Origin: Tetramitus jugosus
Taxonomy: Eukaryota; Heterolobosea; Eutetramitea; Acrasida; Vahlkampfiidae
Assembly: GCA_937625935.1 (NCBI GenBank)
Contig: OW569360.1
Coordinates: forward strand, 124,001-188,000
Direction: 5' to 3'
DNA: 64,000 bases
The position numbers and the translations under genes are program-made. The notes under the pieces are model-generated. The model was not told the DNA's origin. It worked only from the letters and a program-made list of their open reading frames with translations, and searched no databases. Shown piece by piece: positions 10,338 to 21,448 of the stretch (position 1 is the first letter of the stretch; each line of letters begins with the position of its first letter).

Positions 10338-13300
10338 ATGTTGAACGAGGATGCTTCTCCCGTGGCAGCATCACCCACTCCCATGTTCACTGGCAGAGAA
10401 GACGATGAAAAGCTAGTGATTGATCTCATCAATCAAATTCAATGCGAATCAGACAGTCAACAAAAAGTGAATCTACTGTGTCAAGTCGAAGAAATCTTGT
10501 TGAGAAAACAGCCCAGTATCATGCCCATTTTTCTAAAGAGAGTGCTTGAATTTCACTTGGACACGAGTAGTTCAGTCAAGTGCTTCTTGTCTCAATTTAT
10601 TCAAAAATTGGCAATTACAGTGTGTACAACATTGGAGTCGATTCAATCACCACAGACACTGTCCATCATGAAGGACTGTGTAGAGACGTTGTTGTACTTG
10701 TACAATGATGGAAGTCCAAAGGTTTTGAAGAGTGTCATCTCATCGACTACTGTGTGCTACATGAGATCACTATTGTTAATGTATGTGATGACAGACGACA
10801 TGTGTGTTTTGTTTTTTTTTTCTCACCAGCTATATAGCGCTTCACTGTTGTAACCATAACAAACACACACTCATTTTTTTTTATTCCAATCGATGATGAT
10901 GATGACGACGATGACATGAAACGATAGTTGTAAAATTACAATGAATATGCAAACACAGACAGATTGTACAAAACTGTGGAGTATCATGACGCAATTAAAG
11001 AGAAGAATGGCAGACAGTTTAGACAATGAACATGAGGGAGTTCGAACACAAGCGATTCACTTTTTTGAATATTTGGTGATTGCATATTCCTCACCTCCAC
11101 CATCTCCTATTATTGTTGCAACGAGAAAGGGATCAAAGTTTACGAACAAGCAATCTGATGATGAATTCAATTTGAGTATGATACCGATGAAGCATCCATT
11201 GTTGGACATGGAGAGCATACGGAAGGAAGGTGAACAATATTTTGGGTTGTTGTTGACCAATGCAACCAACAAGTCAATGTGTGTATACTATTTTTGTGAT
11301 CTTCTTTGGTGGTTTTTGTTTGATATTTGTGATGAATGATCATTTTGCTAATGCATGACTTTTTCCACTATTCGATTGAAACGTGTGATCCGTGATCTGT
11401 GTTATCTACATTTCGTTTTGGCTTTGCATCTGCAGTAAATATAGCAATATCAGTGTCATACATCAATGCATGTTCAATATTGCAAAACAGAGAACGAATT
11501 GGTGGGATCAAATCATACCAATCTTGTACGATCCTCCACTGCCACCTCAATTGACTTCCTCTCAGCAAATTAGCCTTCGATTCTCCCAGAGATCCATTTT
11601 GCTCTATTTGTTGAAAATGCCAGCTCTTAAACAGTTCCGCAATCCAATTGCTGCCACATTGAAGAAATTAGATACGAAATCAGATGCTATCGATTCAGCA
11701 ATTCGTTATGCAGACGTATGTTGTTGTTTTACTGTTGTTGTTATTGTTGTTAATGATTTTGTCGTTGTTGTTCTATGCAAGAGCATAAACAAACACATAT
11801 CAATCATTATTTTTGTTTTTTATGTGCTTATTAACAATGGTATTGGCAATTATTTTAGAGAGCTGTGGCTGCATCAGCAAGTCGTTCTAAAGAGCAAGAT
11901 GCAACCAAATCCCAGAGTGATAAGAAGAGAAAGATTGCAGAATCCGAAGAAGCACCAAAGAAGAAGAAGAAGAAGCATCGTCCGGAAATGGAGGCGACTG
12001 GAACGATTCCACCTCTGTCCATTCTGTTTGATACGCCAATAGGAAGCTATCATGCTGTAGATTTGGCCAATATCGTCGTTGATAACTTTTTAGCCTCTAA
12101 CGTACAACCAAAAGACTCTAATTATCAGTTATCGTTCATATCTTTTGCCAATATTTTGATGAATATGACATCAGAGTTAGAAAAGCAGGACAATCTGGAA
12201 CTGCAAACATTTGTGTCCGAACCATTGCCTCCTAAATCATCCCAAGAGGCAGCATCAATTCAGGATCCTCGTCTCGCTGATCCTCGATTAGCCGCAGCGA
12301 TGCAAAGCGAAGGAATGAAGATGGAAGATGAAGACGAATCTCAAGTCATTATTCAACGCAGAGTACAAACCGAACAGGAAATTGAAGAGAAGAAAGTTGC
12401 GAGACAAATTATTACGCACCGAGACTTTGAATCAAAGGCTCGTCAACTCTCAGCCAAAGACAAAAAGTTTTTGTTAAATGTCGGATGGGAACATATTGTT
12501 ACGTCCGAGACTGAAATCAACAGAGAAGGAAAACAAACTCTAAGAATTGCTCTGTTGGTTAAAATGATATCTAAAAAGTCAGAAACTAACGACTGGTTTA
12601 CTGATCTATTGAAGCATATCAAACAGGATGTGAAGGCTAGAATGGATCTCGCATTGCAGTGGCTTCATCAGGAATACACCAATTGCTGCATCAACCACAA
12701 AAAGAAGCAATCGAGAAACATATTGAAAGAGGAAACACAAGATGGTGACATTGTCAAGACTGAACAAGTGGAAGAACAAGAACCAATTTCCTTTTCTCGT
12801 TATGAAAATCTGTTCCACTCTATCCTGGGATTTTTGAAGGAAGAATTAGAGCCAAATGATCTTCTCTTTGCTCGCTTCTATGTTCAAGCCCCACGTATCA
12901 CTACAGAGAGTTTGAACATTGTACGATCATACATTGAAGATCCTATTCGTTTAACTCTGGGATTGATTACACTAAGAGACATAGTTCTCAGAAGAGAACC
13001 TGTTCGTAATTTATCGCTAACGTACATGCTCGAATATGCCATTCATGAAAACTCCAACATAAGAACGGCTGCTGTTCGTATTCTTGTGGATCAACTGCTG
13101 TCTGTTCCCTATTTTACAGAGAGAATTGAAGAGTTTGCCAAAGATGCAGTCAAAAAACTGCTCGAACCTTCAACACTTGAATCAATCAAGCATATCGCGG
13201 AACAAAAACGACAGCAACAACTCATCGAACATGAACAATTGGTTCAATCTTCAACAGAAAAGATTCCTGATATGCCAAAAATTAATTTTGAAGCCGAACA

Positions 13301-14384
13301 GGTGATAAGGCATTGCTCGCTCATCTCGTCACTCTGCCTGTTGAAGTCAGAGTTTTTTACATTGTTCTTGTCCATCTTTAGCGAACTCAAGAAGCAGGAT
13401 GTAGATAAGGCAATACTGGACGCTCTTGCCATTGAACTCCGATCTCTTGCGAGACTCTTGGGAACTCAATCACCTGTGATCATGAACTTGTTGAAATCAT
13501 TCCCAGATGAATTAGAAGAATTAGTGCTGCATTTTGTCGAAGATCTCACGCCTCCAACAGTACTTCTATCCCCTGAAATAGTATCCGCGATCAAATCCAT
13601 TTTCTTCTCGCGACCACAAAAGAATGCTCGCTTCTTGTTACCAGTCATGGTGTTCTTGACCAAAGAAGAAGTAGATCAAAGTTTGGAACATATTTTAAAT
13701 TTGGATAACACATTGTTGAAGGTATCTATTCACAGGCTCATCCAAGCAAATATGAACGGTGTGAGGAAGGATGCTTACACTCCACAAGAACTACTCATCA
13801 CACTACACAAGTATGATCATACGACAGATCAAGCACTCTTAAAGAAGATTGCCTTTGCTACGACCTCGTGTTTTGGAAGAGAATATAGACAAATATTTAC
13901 GCCAAATGTTTTAGCAGCCGTCATACAGCATCTGGTTGATATGACACCAATGCCTCAACTATTGATGAGAACTGTAATACAAACACTAAAGAACTACCCA
14001 GAAATGGAAGAATTTATTGCTGGTACGTTAGTGAAACTGATCCAGAAGCAAATCTGGGAGAACAAGTCACTATGGATTGGCTTTGTGAAATGCCTGGATC
14101 AAATGAAGGACAGAAGTGTAGCAAGAGTTCACGAAATTCTAGCTCAACTACCTTCCAAATGCAACCATATGATCTTCACGGATAAGGCAAATGCAGCAAT
14201 GAAGGAGAAGTTAAGAATGTTTTGCATCGCTACGCAACCAAGGAACTCCACAGATAACCTGTTGAAACACCTGGGCTTCAAATACAACAGTCAACGAGAA
14301 ATCGTAACTCTGTCTCGGGAAGAAACAGCACAGGTGGCCAAGGAGTATGCAACAGAGGAACCAGAAGCAGAAGAAGAAAAATAA
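10338..14384 (+). CDS. SYMPK: Symplekin, mRNA 3'-end processing scaffold
   Basis: Four exons (10338-10780, 10928-11278, 11436-11715, 11859-14384) join in frame to 1199 residues. Donors are GTATGT, GTGTGT and GTATGT; acceptors are ATAG, GCAG and TTAG. The N-terminal part is a HEAT-type region with the segments HEGVRTQAIHFFEYLVIAYS and FNIAKQRTNWW. A Lys-rich nuclear-type signal (KKKKKKHR) follows at about residue 385. The C-terminal symplekin domain (about 980-1140) is clear: LTKEEVDQSLEHIL, TPQELLITLHKYD, LLMRTVIQTLKNYPEM and IGFVKCLDQMKDRS. Symplekin/Pta1 scaffolds cleavage and polyadenylation factors in the nucleus. The tail is acidic. An AATAAA follows the stop (AGAAAAATAAATG overlaps it). 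Confidence 0.93.
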
Positions 14385-14470
14385 ATGTTTCTGCGTTTTG
14401 ACAGTCTTTTTATCAACACTTTTTGGTTTTTGTACAATAAAATTTGTTGTTGTGATATACAATCTAGTAT

Positions 14471-16021
14471 CTAGTGACTTCTCGGAGATGTGATCCTGCC
14501 TGAAACAACAGAAGTCTTCCGTCTGTTTCTGCTCTCGTATCTCTTCAGCTTTCTGAAATCAACAATAGAGTCATAGGCCATTCTCTTCAAGGTGTCAGTG
14601 TCATGTGCAGAGAATTCGTCCAACTTGAAATCAAATTCCTTGTCGCACACTCTGAGATCACTGGCACGGAAAATGTCCTTAAAGTATGGATGATGCAGAG
14701 CTTCTTCGGATGTGAGACGCTTTGCTGGATTGAACACTAAAATCTTCTTGAGCAAATCAAGTGCCAATGGATTGGCATTATGGAACATTTCCAAGCGTTC
14801 AAACTCGACTGGAACAGACCTAGGCAATGTACTGAAGAATCGATGGGCTTCTGGACTTCCACCCACTTCACCACCATCGTCCGGCGTGCCCAAAAAGTAA
14901 ATAATTCTTCGCAGTTGATCCATGGAACTCGATCCATTGAACAACACCTTTCTTCCAATCATTTCAGCCATGATACAACCAATACTCCACATATCAGTCT
15001 GCTTGTTTCCATCAGAATTACCCAATAACAATTCTGGTGCTCGATACCACCTTGTCTGTACATAGTTTGTGCTCATTCTAGGGTCCACTTCTTCCAATTT
15101 TCGCGCCAATCCAAAATCACAAATCTTCAATTGACAATTCGCATTCAACAAAATGTTTTCAGGCTTGAGATCACGATGAAGAATGTTGGCCGATTGGTAG
15201 TACAGCACACCGAGCAATAGCTGATACATGAGCCATTGAACGTGCTTATCACTCAACTCTTGAGGACTTCCCAGAACACACTTCAAATCAGTGTCCATCA
15301 AATCAGTGACATAGTACACGTCACCAAACAGTTCATAGGACTTTGGCAGAATGATATCGTGCAGATGAATGAGATTTGGATGGCCTCTGAGATGCATCAG
15401 AATACGAAGCTCTCTCAAGATTCGCTTCTGTGCAGTTAATGAACCTCCTTTGAATGCAATGTGACTTGGATCAATAGCTATTGTGGTCACACTGCCACTG
15501 CTACTCGACGAACTGCCATTGGTGCTCGTGTTGGTGTTCGTGCTTGTGACGCTTGATGACTGATTTTCAACCGTAGACGACGAAGAGGACCAACCAAATA
15601 ATCCCCGCCTTTTGCTATTGGAAGCGGCAGAATTTGCTCCGCTGCCATTTACTCCGACCCCGACAATGGAAGTCCCCTCGGAGGATTGATTTTCCTGGTG
15701 TTGTTGCTGTTGCTGTTGTTGTTCGAGGCACTTGTCTGGGTTGCTCAGTCGTCTCTTTCTAGGGTAGACGGTTCTATTTTTCTTGATTGCTAATTTGAGT
15801 TCAGGGTTGGTATGATCCTCTGCACTGTACACGACACCGTATGCACCTTGACCCATCCAATTCACTAGCTTATATCGCTTGGGTATCTCAAAAGTTTCCG
15901 TGCCCATCTGAATCACTTGAAATTCTTCGAGAGGACCAGAGGGAGCACTCATCATGCTCTGTGAGGCACTAATGGACTCACTGGCGCTTAGTTCACTGTT
16001 TAATGACTCGTACATGTTCAT
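14471..16021 (-). CDS. MAP kinase with TNY activation loop and a large N-lobe insert
   Basis: One exon, 516 residues. The catalytic domain runs from about residue 50 to 440: glycine loop GQGAYGVVY, ATP-binding Lys in AIKK (about 80), alpha-C Glu (about 204), HRDLKPEN, DFGLAR, RWYRAPE and a MAPK insert. This places it in the ERK-like CMGC group of Ser/Thr kinases. The dual-phosphorylation motif reads T318-N319-Y320 instead of the usual TEY, TGY or TDY. Between strand beta-3 and helix C lies an insert of about 100 residues (about 82-185), with a seven-Gln run and long Ser/Thr/Asn tracts. The reading frame stays open through it and I saw no good splice sites, so it is probably translated. Upstream of the start is a 583 bp spacer shared with a divergent carrier gene. 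Confidence 0.93.
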   Translation of the reverse strand: MNMYESLNSELSASESISASQSMMSAPSGPLEEFQVIQMGTETFEIPKRYKLVNWMGQGAYGVVYSAEDHTNPELKLAIKKNRTVYPRKRRLSNPDKCLEQQQQQQQHQENQSSEGTSIVGVGVNGSGANSAASNSKRRGLFGWSSSSSTVENQSSSVTSTNTNTSTNGSSSSSSGSVTTIAIDPSHIAFKGGSLTAQKRILRELRILMHLRGHPNLIHLHDIILPKSYELFGDVYYVTDLMDTDLKCVLGSPQELSDKHVQWLMYQLLLGVLYYQSANILHRDLKPENILLNANCQLKICDFGLARKLEEVDPRMSTNYVQTRWYRAPELLLGNSDGNKQTDMWSIGCIMAEMIGRKVLFNGSSSMDQLRRIIYFLGTPDDGGEVGGSPEAHRFFSTLPRSVPVEFERLEMFHNANPLALDLLKKILVFNPAKRLTSEEALHHPYFKDIFRASDLRVCDKEFDFKLDEFSAHDTDTLKRMAYDSIVDFRKLKRYESRNRRKTSVVSGRITSPRSH

Positions 16022-16604
16022 TTTTTATGATTGTTGATTGTTTGTTGGAGGTTTGATATGATGATTGAACTAGTCAAGGAGTAAAAAAACAATTTTTGGT
16101 TGTTGTTATGGGTAATGAGTATAGGTATGGAGATGGATTGTTATTAGGTGTGCTGTGTTGTTGTTGTTGTTTGGTTATTTGTTTCTCACAGCAAGAGAGT
16201 CGTTCCAACAGTTGATGTTGCGACTATGGCGCACTAAAAGGACTATCGAACCCAAGGGAATCCCTATTCGCTTGATGTGACAGTTTTGCTGACATGCGAT
16301 TACAAAGTGCGAATCTCAGACGGAGTAATAGTCCAATTTTAGTGGAAGACCTCGTTCCGTGAATACTTCCATTGTCCGCCTCGATGATGGTGGATGCCTC
16401 ACCACCTTTTATTGATCAAGATAACTGCATTGAGTGACAGTTGAATGACCTTGTGGAATAGCGGGAAGCATGAACGAAGTCTCTCTTTGGTGAACTATTG
16501 CTCAGGTATTTCTGTTTGGTAGAGCAGGTTTATGTTTGGGGAGAGATCACAACTTGATAATTCGGGCGATTTTGACGAAGCCGATCACATAAAACAAGTT
16601 GACC
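16022..16604. other. Divergent intergenic spacer, 583 bp
   Basis: The spacer lies between the starts of the MAP kinase (minus) and the mitochondrial carrier (plus) and should hold both promoters. It contains T-rich and GTT-rich tracts near the kinase start. No tRNA cloverleaf, repeat or convincing small gene was seen. Confidence 0.5.
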
Positions 16605-17693
16605 ATGCCCAAGTATCTCAACGCCAAAACACAAGATCAGGAAAAAGTTGCCAACAACACTCCATCGAAGACTGATCAACAAATAACATTACAACGACAC
16701 TATTCTTCTTTTCAATACTCTTCTTCTGGAGTGATCGCAGGAATATGCACTGCCTTCGTTAATCAACCATTGGACACTGTAAAGTCCAGGCTTCAAGTCC
16801 AGGGTATGAAGTGCCAAGTTTCAAGTGGGCACTGCAATACGAATGCTGTTTTACCAGAACTTCGATCTTACCATGGAGGAACGTTTCAGACATTGCAATC
16901 AATTTACAAGGAAGAGGGTTTTCGATCTCTCTACAAGGGTTTACCTCCCTCCATGCTCTCTATTCCTCTAAGTATGGGCGTTTTCTTCCCCATTTACCAC
17001 AAATGCAAGATTTACTACTCGGAGTGGTTCAACAAGAGCGTAATGAATCCACTTGTAATTTGCCCTTCGGTGATCTCCAGTTGGCTAACATCGTCTCTAT
17101 TCGTGTCTCCCATTAGCTTAGTCAAGGTGAGATTGCAGACACAACCATTCGAACATGGGATGCTCAGAATGTTTCGAAATATTATCCAAAAGGATGGTTT
17201 CATGTCACTGTACCAAGGGTACAAGGGTCACCTCTTTGGTTCCATCTTCTTCAGTATTTTCTTCTCCATCTACGACCCACTGAAGCATTTTCTGTCACAT
17301 AGAACTGGGTTTCCAATTGTAGTTGTCTCTCCATTTGCCAATCTAGCCTCAATGTCCATTGCATGTCTCATCAACTACCCAAATGATCTCATTCTATCTC
17401 GCATGCAGTACCAACGTCCCTCCAACCGTCAGTACAGCGGCTACTTGGACGCAGTGCGAAAAATTATCACATGTGAAGGTTGGTTAGGGCTGTACACGGG
17501 ATTACCGACCTATTTACTCCGAATTGCAATCTCCAGTATCGTCAGTATGAGCGTATTCGAATTATGCTTACATCAGTGGGAAGCTTACATTATCAGCAAT
17601 TCGACTGAGCGGTTTGAAACGAACTTAGCGACCGAGCACCCCCCATCAACACCGCAGAAATCAAAAAAGGCCACCCATGATCCCATAACTTGA
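16605..17693 (+). CDS. Mitochondrial carrier (SLC25) family transporter
   Basis: One exon, 362 residues from the ATG at 16605. It has the family's three tandem repeats of about 100 residues, each with two membrane helices. The signature after each odd helix reads QPLDTVKSRLQ (about residue 57), SPISLVKVRLQ (about 175) and YPNDLILSRMQ (about 265), so the third copy lacks the usual basic residue. The matching EG..LYKG, DG..LYQG and EG..LYTG motifs follow each. Such carriers exchange metabolites across the inner mitochondrial membrane. The first repeat resembles the ornithine/carnitine branch, but the substrate cannot be fixed by eye. An N-terminal extension of about 40 polar residues and a hydrophilic C-terminal tail flank the carrier core. 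Confidence 0.92.
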   Translation: MPKYLNAKTQDQEKVANNTPSKTDQQITLQRHYSSFQYSSSGVIAGICTAFVNQPLDTVKSRLQVQGMKCQVSSGHCNTNAVLPELRSYHGGTFQTLQSIYKEEGFRSLYKGLPPSMLSIPLSMGVFFPIYHKCKIYYSEWFNKSVMNPLVICPSVISSWLTSSLFVSPISLVKVRLQTQPFEHGMLRMFRNIIQKDGFMSLYQGYKGHLFGSIFFSIFFSIYDPLKHFLSHRTGFPIVVVSPFANLASMSIACLINYPNDLILSRMQYQRPSNRQYSGYLDAVRKIITCEGWLGLYTGLPTYLLRIAISSIVSMSVFELCLHQWEAYIISNSTERFETNLATEHPPSTPQKSKKATHDPIT

Positions 17694-17782
17694 AGGACAC
17701 GCTCTCCCATTCTCGGACAAAAAAGCAGTGAACAGTCAAAAATCAGCAACCACAACACAAAAAGTTGAAACAACACAACAAT

Positions 17783-18630
17783 ATGATACTACCTCTGACC
17801 AATCATAATAACGCGTATTACCACAAGAATGCTCTTCCACCTGCACTCGAGCTTTTTACAAAGTTTTATCACTCTAGCAGAAGAACAAAGATTGTGTTGC
17901 TCGTAAGTTGTTGTCATTTTCTTTTGTGTGGTGTTCTTTCATCTGTTGTGTGTTGGATCATAGAAGCTAATGTCTCTCTCTCATTCAACGAAAAAAATGG
18001 ATATCTGATTTTGGTTTTTTTGAAGTTTTTGATTGTGATGATTCAAATGGTTGTCTACTGGCTTTACATTAAGCATTACATTAGTGAGAGAGTGTTCTTG
18101 CATGATGAGCTCTTACAAGATAGTAAATTGAAGCGCTACGTTGTTGATGAGTTGGTGGTTTTGTCCAACAATGAGACACCAACTCGTCAACAACAGTGTT
18201 ATCACCTGACTGGTGTCAGGAGTGACCCTCAATTCAGACAAATGAAATGTCTCTTGAATCAAATTGGTAAATTCAACAAACAATTTGTGAGTATAGCTAT
18301 CAGTGGCAGCGAGAACATTCAGAGCTTTGAACAAAAGGTGAAACAATTTGCAGAGGTAAGTGCTCCATCCAGCATATGATTTTGATTGCTATTTTATGTG
18401 TTGATTGATCATTGAACTCATTTTGTTTGTTTTTGTAGGATCACGAGGTATCAATGATCAAACCTGAGGCATTCCAATCAGCTCCAATCGCTCTGTTCCA
18501 CAATGATTGTTCAGGTGGAAAGTATGAACTTGTTTCAGGAAAGAACAAGGTTCAGAGTTTACTGTGGGAGACGCACAAAAAATCGCTATCTGATGTGAAA
18601 AGCAAGCAAGCATTCCTATCGCTGTGCTAA
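17783..18630 (+). CDS. Two-helix membrane protein of unknown function
   Basis: Two exons, 17783-18355 and 18439-18630, give 254 residues. The intron (83 nt) has donor GTAAGT and a T-rich acceptor ending in GTAG, phase 0. The start is the first ATG in frame. Two hydrophobic segments (about residues 36-60 and 75-100) would form a hairpin in a membrane, leaving a longer hydrophilic C-terminal part with a helical region around residue 165-190. Splicing removes an early in-frame stop and adds 63 residues that keep the same character. No family was recognised. The gene follows the carrier on the same strand after 90 bp and converges on the esterase. Confidence 0.8.
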
Positions 18631-18707
18631 CAAACTGATTTATTCCCATTTTGTGTAGTATAGAAGAAGAGATAACAAAAGATGGATGGATCCCCCTATC
18701 CAAATCA

Positions 18708-19892
18708 TTATTTATTCAACGTTGCTTCTGCTCTTTCAATAATGGCGCCGACTGCTTTGGAGCCTGCTGCACTGAAGGCAGCCCCATGAATCATATTGGG
18801 CAATATTTCTACATAGACTGGTACATTTGCTTGCTTGAGTCTCTCTCCATATTCAATGGCTTCACTTTTTAAGATGTCAACCTCTACTGGAATGATAATA
18901 GTTGTTGGCAATTGATCAAATCGAGTATTGTGCTTGTTTGGCCCCAAGACAGCCAGATAGCTGTACTCTGGATCATTGATGATTGTTTCCATCGTTGCAT
19001 TGGCATATCTGGACCACATGGAGGTCAACACTGCTCGATCAAGTAGAAGACCGTGCTGGCTATACTCAATATATGTTTCGAACTTGTTTTCATCATAAGG
19101 ATAGTAATAAACTGCTGGATAAATCAAAATTTGTCTTCGAATCATGAAATGACTGAGGACATCCGGATCCTGAGCTCGAACATCTCTTAATCGATGAGTC
19201 ACAGAAGAGATCAAGTTGGCACCAGCACTGTCACCAACCAGAGTCACATCTGATCCATCAATGTTGTAATTAGCAAGAACACCTCTCTTTCTTGAGGCAT
19301 ACAACACTGCAAACAAGCAGTCATTGACTGCTTGCTGGTAGCTGAAGAATGGAATTTTTCTGTAATTGATGGACAACACAGCCACATTGAACTTTGCACC
19401 AAAGTAACGCAACTGCTTATCATACACATCTATATTATTCAAATGCCAACCACCGCCATGAAGATAGATCCAAATGGGCAGCTTTTGATCTTTTAGAGTC
19501 TTTGGCACGTACAATCTCATTGGCAATGACTTGTCTTGACTCAATGTGTAATCACCCTTCAAAAACACTGATTCCTCACCAGCAGAAACACCATCACTCA
19601 CGCCTCTACCATTCACACGATAGGAAGCATTGAAATCATGCCGAATGAACAAGCTGGCAACAGATGACTCGTCCACAGAATCAGTGGTCGAGTTTCTCAA
19701 GGTACTAATCTTTTCATAGAATCGAGTAGGCTCCATATACAGATAACTGTACTTGAACTTGCATGAGGCAACGAATGTGTTCCAACCAAGCTTTTGGTAA
19801 GGTGTTTGCAAGTAGCAATAGATGACATAGGATATGATCACTGTGAGGACAGTGGCAACAAATTGGCCAATCAATCTACCAAGAGATGACAT
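18708..19892 (-). CDS. Membrane-anchored alpha/beta-hydrolase, HSL-type esterase
   Basis: One exon, 394 residues. A signal-anchor helix spans residues 8-28. The alpha/beta-hydrolase fold follows, with the oxyanion-hole motif HGGGW (145-149), the nucleophile elbow GDSAG (Ser222), a likely acid Asp339 (in VEVDILKSE) and His369 (in MIHG). This is the layout of the hormone-sensitive-lipase/arylacetamide-deacetylase group, which hydrolyses carboxyl esters, often at the ER. Length and order match that group. The natural substrate is not predictable. It starts 112 bp from a divergent gene. Confidence 0.92.
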   Translation of the reverse strand: MSSLGRLIGQFVATVLTVIISYVIYCYLQTPYQKLGWNTFVASCKFKYSYLYMEPTRFYEKISTLRNSTTDSVDESSVASLFIRHDFNASYRVNGRGVSDGVSAGEESVFLKGDYTLSQDKSLPMRLYVPKTLKDQKLPIWIYLHGGGWHLNNIDVYDKQLRYFGAKFNVAVLSINYRKIPFFSYQQAVNDCLFAVLYASRKRGVLANYNIDGSDVTLVGDSAGANLISSVTHRLRDVRAQDPDVLSHFMIRRQILIYPAVYYYPYDENKFETYIEYSQHGLLLDRAVLTSMWSRYANATMETIINDPEYSYLAVLGPNKHNTRFDQLPTTIIIPVEVDILKSEAIEYGERLKQANVPVYVEILPNMIHGAAFSAAGSKAVGAIIERAEATLNK

Positions 19893-20004
19893 TTGTGTGT
19901 GAATTCAAGTGTCTTTTCGAAAAGTTTGCTGCGCATGCAAATCTTTTTAACCAAATCGCGGAGAAACAAGGGCGGACTGTGGAGAAACTCCAAAACAAAT
20001 CCTG

Positions 20005-20595
20005 ATGGGTCAATTGCTAACATCAGAAGCTGTGATCAATAAGCTACCAGTGTCAAGGCTCAACAAGTATCGAATTGGTTACTTGAAAGCTGGTGGTCAT
20101 CCCTTGTTGGGCGTCTCTGGTATTCCCAATCCAAGACTAACGGCCATTCTTGTTACTGTAATCGTTGGAGGAATGTACCTTGTTCCGTTGGAGATGATGA
20201 AACAAAATTTGAAGAGTGATATGCAAGGTCGTGTAGATGAGCGAAAGATGCGTGAAGGCATGTTTGCTCTTCAAATGCTAGAGTACTTTGATGACGACGC
20301 ATCGAAAACGAATCCAACAAGAGAACTGTTGACAGTGAGGAGAGGTGTGATGAAATCGATTGAGCCAATACCGGGTTATACAACCATGATTGAAGTGAGT
20401 GATGATGATGATGATAAGAAGAAGAGCAATGACGACAGTGGTGACAATGGTGAAGAAGAGCTTGTGGATGTCGAACGGTGGCCACACATGTTCGAACAAA
20501 GACATTCCCTGTTTTACAGGAATCAAGTACGGAGGAAGATGCAACAAGTGCAGGCACAAATCGAAGAATTAGAAGGTGAATTACTCAAGGTTTAA
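20005..20595 (+). CDS. Single-pass protein of unknown function with acidic, coiled C-terminus
   Basis: One exon, 196 residues. A short N-terminal segment is followed by one hydrophobic helix at about residues 46-66 (TAILVTVIVGGMYLVPLEMM). Next come a charged helical region, an Asp/Lys-rich acidic stretch (about 133-155) and a C-terminal coiled segment rich in Gln and Glu. The layout (short lumen/matrix part, one helix, soluble tail) is common among small organelle membrane proteins, but no family was recognised. It converges on WASHC3 with 130 bp between stops. Confidence 0.75.
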   Translation: MGQLLTSEAVINKLPVSRLNKYRIGYLKAGGHPLLGVSGIPNPRLTAILVTVIVGGMYLVPLEMMKQNLKSDMQGRVDERKMREGMFALQMLEYFDDDASKTNPTRELLTVRRGVMKSIEPIPGYTTMIEVSDDDDDKKKSNDDSGDNGEEELVDVERWPHMFEQRHSLFYRNQVRRKMQQVQAQIEELEGELLKV

Positions 20596-20725
20596 TCGTT
20601 GTTGTTTTCATTTTTACAAAAAAGGAACAAAAGTGGTCTATGCAAGTTGGTGTGTTTGTGCGTGTTTGGATGCACGAACAAAGGCAAATGTTCTCTCTCT
20701 CAAATCTCATATGAGGAGAAGTGTC

Positions 20726-21448
20726 TTAATCCGAGTCGCTATCATCCGATCCAGCATCACTATCACCACCATCATCATTCTCAATAGGTCCTAATGGTGA
20801 AGGTGCATCAGGAGTATCCAACAGTGCAGGATCATATCCAGCCATCACCATCTTGTGTTCCAATTGCTGTCTCGGCACACGAATCTTATAAAATAGAGTA
20901 AAAAAGTGAGAGAGTCTTGGATCTTGCTGACAAGTCATCACATTCGATGCCGCTGCTGCTGCTGTTGCATCACCCACTTCACCACCAACACCAGCAATAG
21001 GTCCTGGAGGAGGTGGAGGCAATGTTGAAGGAGCAGGTGGTCCACCACCCATCATTGGAGGTGGTGGTGGCGGTGGAGGAGGTCCACCTCCGCCCATTGG
21101 TGGTGGTGGAGGAGGTGGTGGTGGTGCACCAGTTCCATTCGCTGTTGTCGTCGTTGTGGCAGCTGCAGCTGTTGTTGTTGATTGTACACTTTGTTCTAAT
21201 CCTTCGATGGAATTGAGTTTGGCTTCCAATAGGCCCAACGTTATTTCGAGTCGTTGAATATCTGTGCCAACCTTGTTCAGTTTTTCTTCACAAGTGGATG
21301 CAAATCGATTGAGAAATTGAGTCGTAGAGACAACAAATGTGCTCACAAGGTCCAACGTGTAATGAAATTCGATGGCAGAGTTGTCTTCTAGTCTGCGCTT
21401 CCTATGTTTCCTCCTGAGGCCACGCACTGAAGCTGACTCGGCGGACAT
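20726..21448 (-). CDS. WASHC3: WASH complex subunit 3 (CCDC53)
   Basis: The ATG at 21448 gives 240 residues. A longer frame upstream would run into the divergent gene's promoter and has no family match, so this start is preferred. The N-terminal coiled-coil core (about 20-85) has FLNRFASTCEEKLNKVGTDI and LEAKLNSIEGLE, typical of CCDC53. The middle has two runs of nine Pro separated by Gly/Met stretches, which resemble profilin-binding FH1 tracts. The family's C-terminal block is present: DPRLSHFFTLFYKIRVPRQQ and DPALLDTPDAP, ending in an acidic tail. The WASH complex activates Arp2/3 on endosomes to drive branched actin and receptor sorting. The long poly-Pro tracts are larger than in animal WASHC3. 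Confidence 0.92.
   Translation of the reverse strand: MSAESASVRGLRRKHRKRRLEDNSAIEFHYTLDLVSTFVVSTTQFLNRFASTCEEKLNKVGTDIQRLEITLGLLEAKLNSIEGLEQSVQSTTTAAAATTTTTANGTGAPPPPPPPPPMGGGGPPPPPPPPPMMGGGPPAPSTLPPPPPGPIAGVGGEVGDATAAAAASNVMTCQQDPRLSHFFTLFYKIRVPRQQLEHKMVMAGYDPALLDTPDAPSPLGPIENDDGGDSDAGSDDSDSD

Noticed and set aside
15440-15780. The MAP kinase N-lobe insert as a retained intron
   Set aside because: No GTATGT- or GTAAGT-like donor with a matching acceptor was found at the borders, and the frame stays open with protein-like low complexity.
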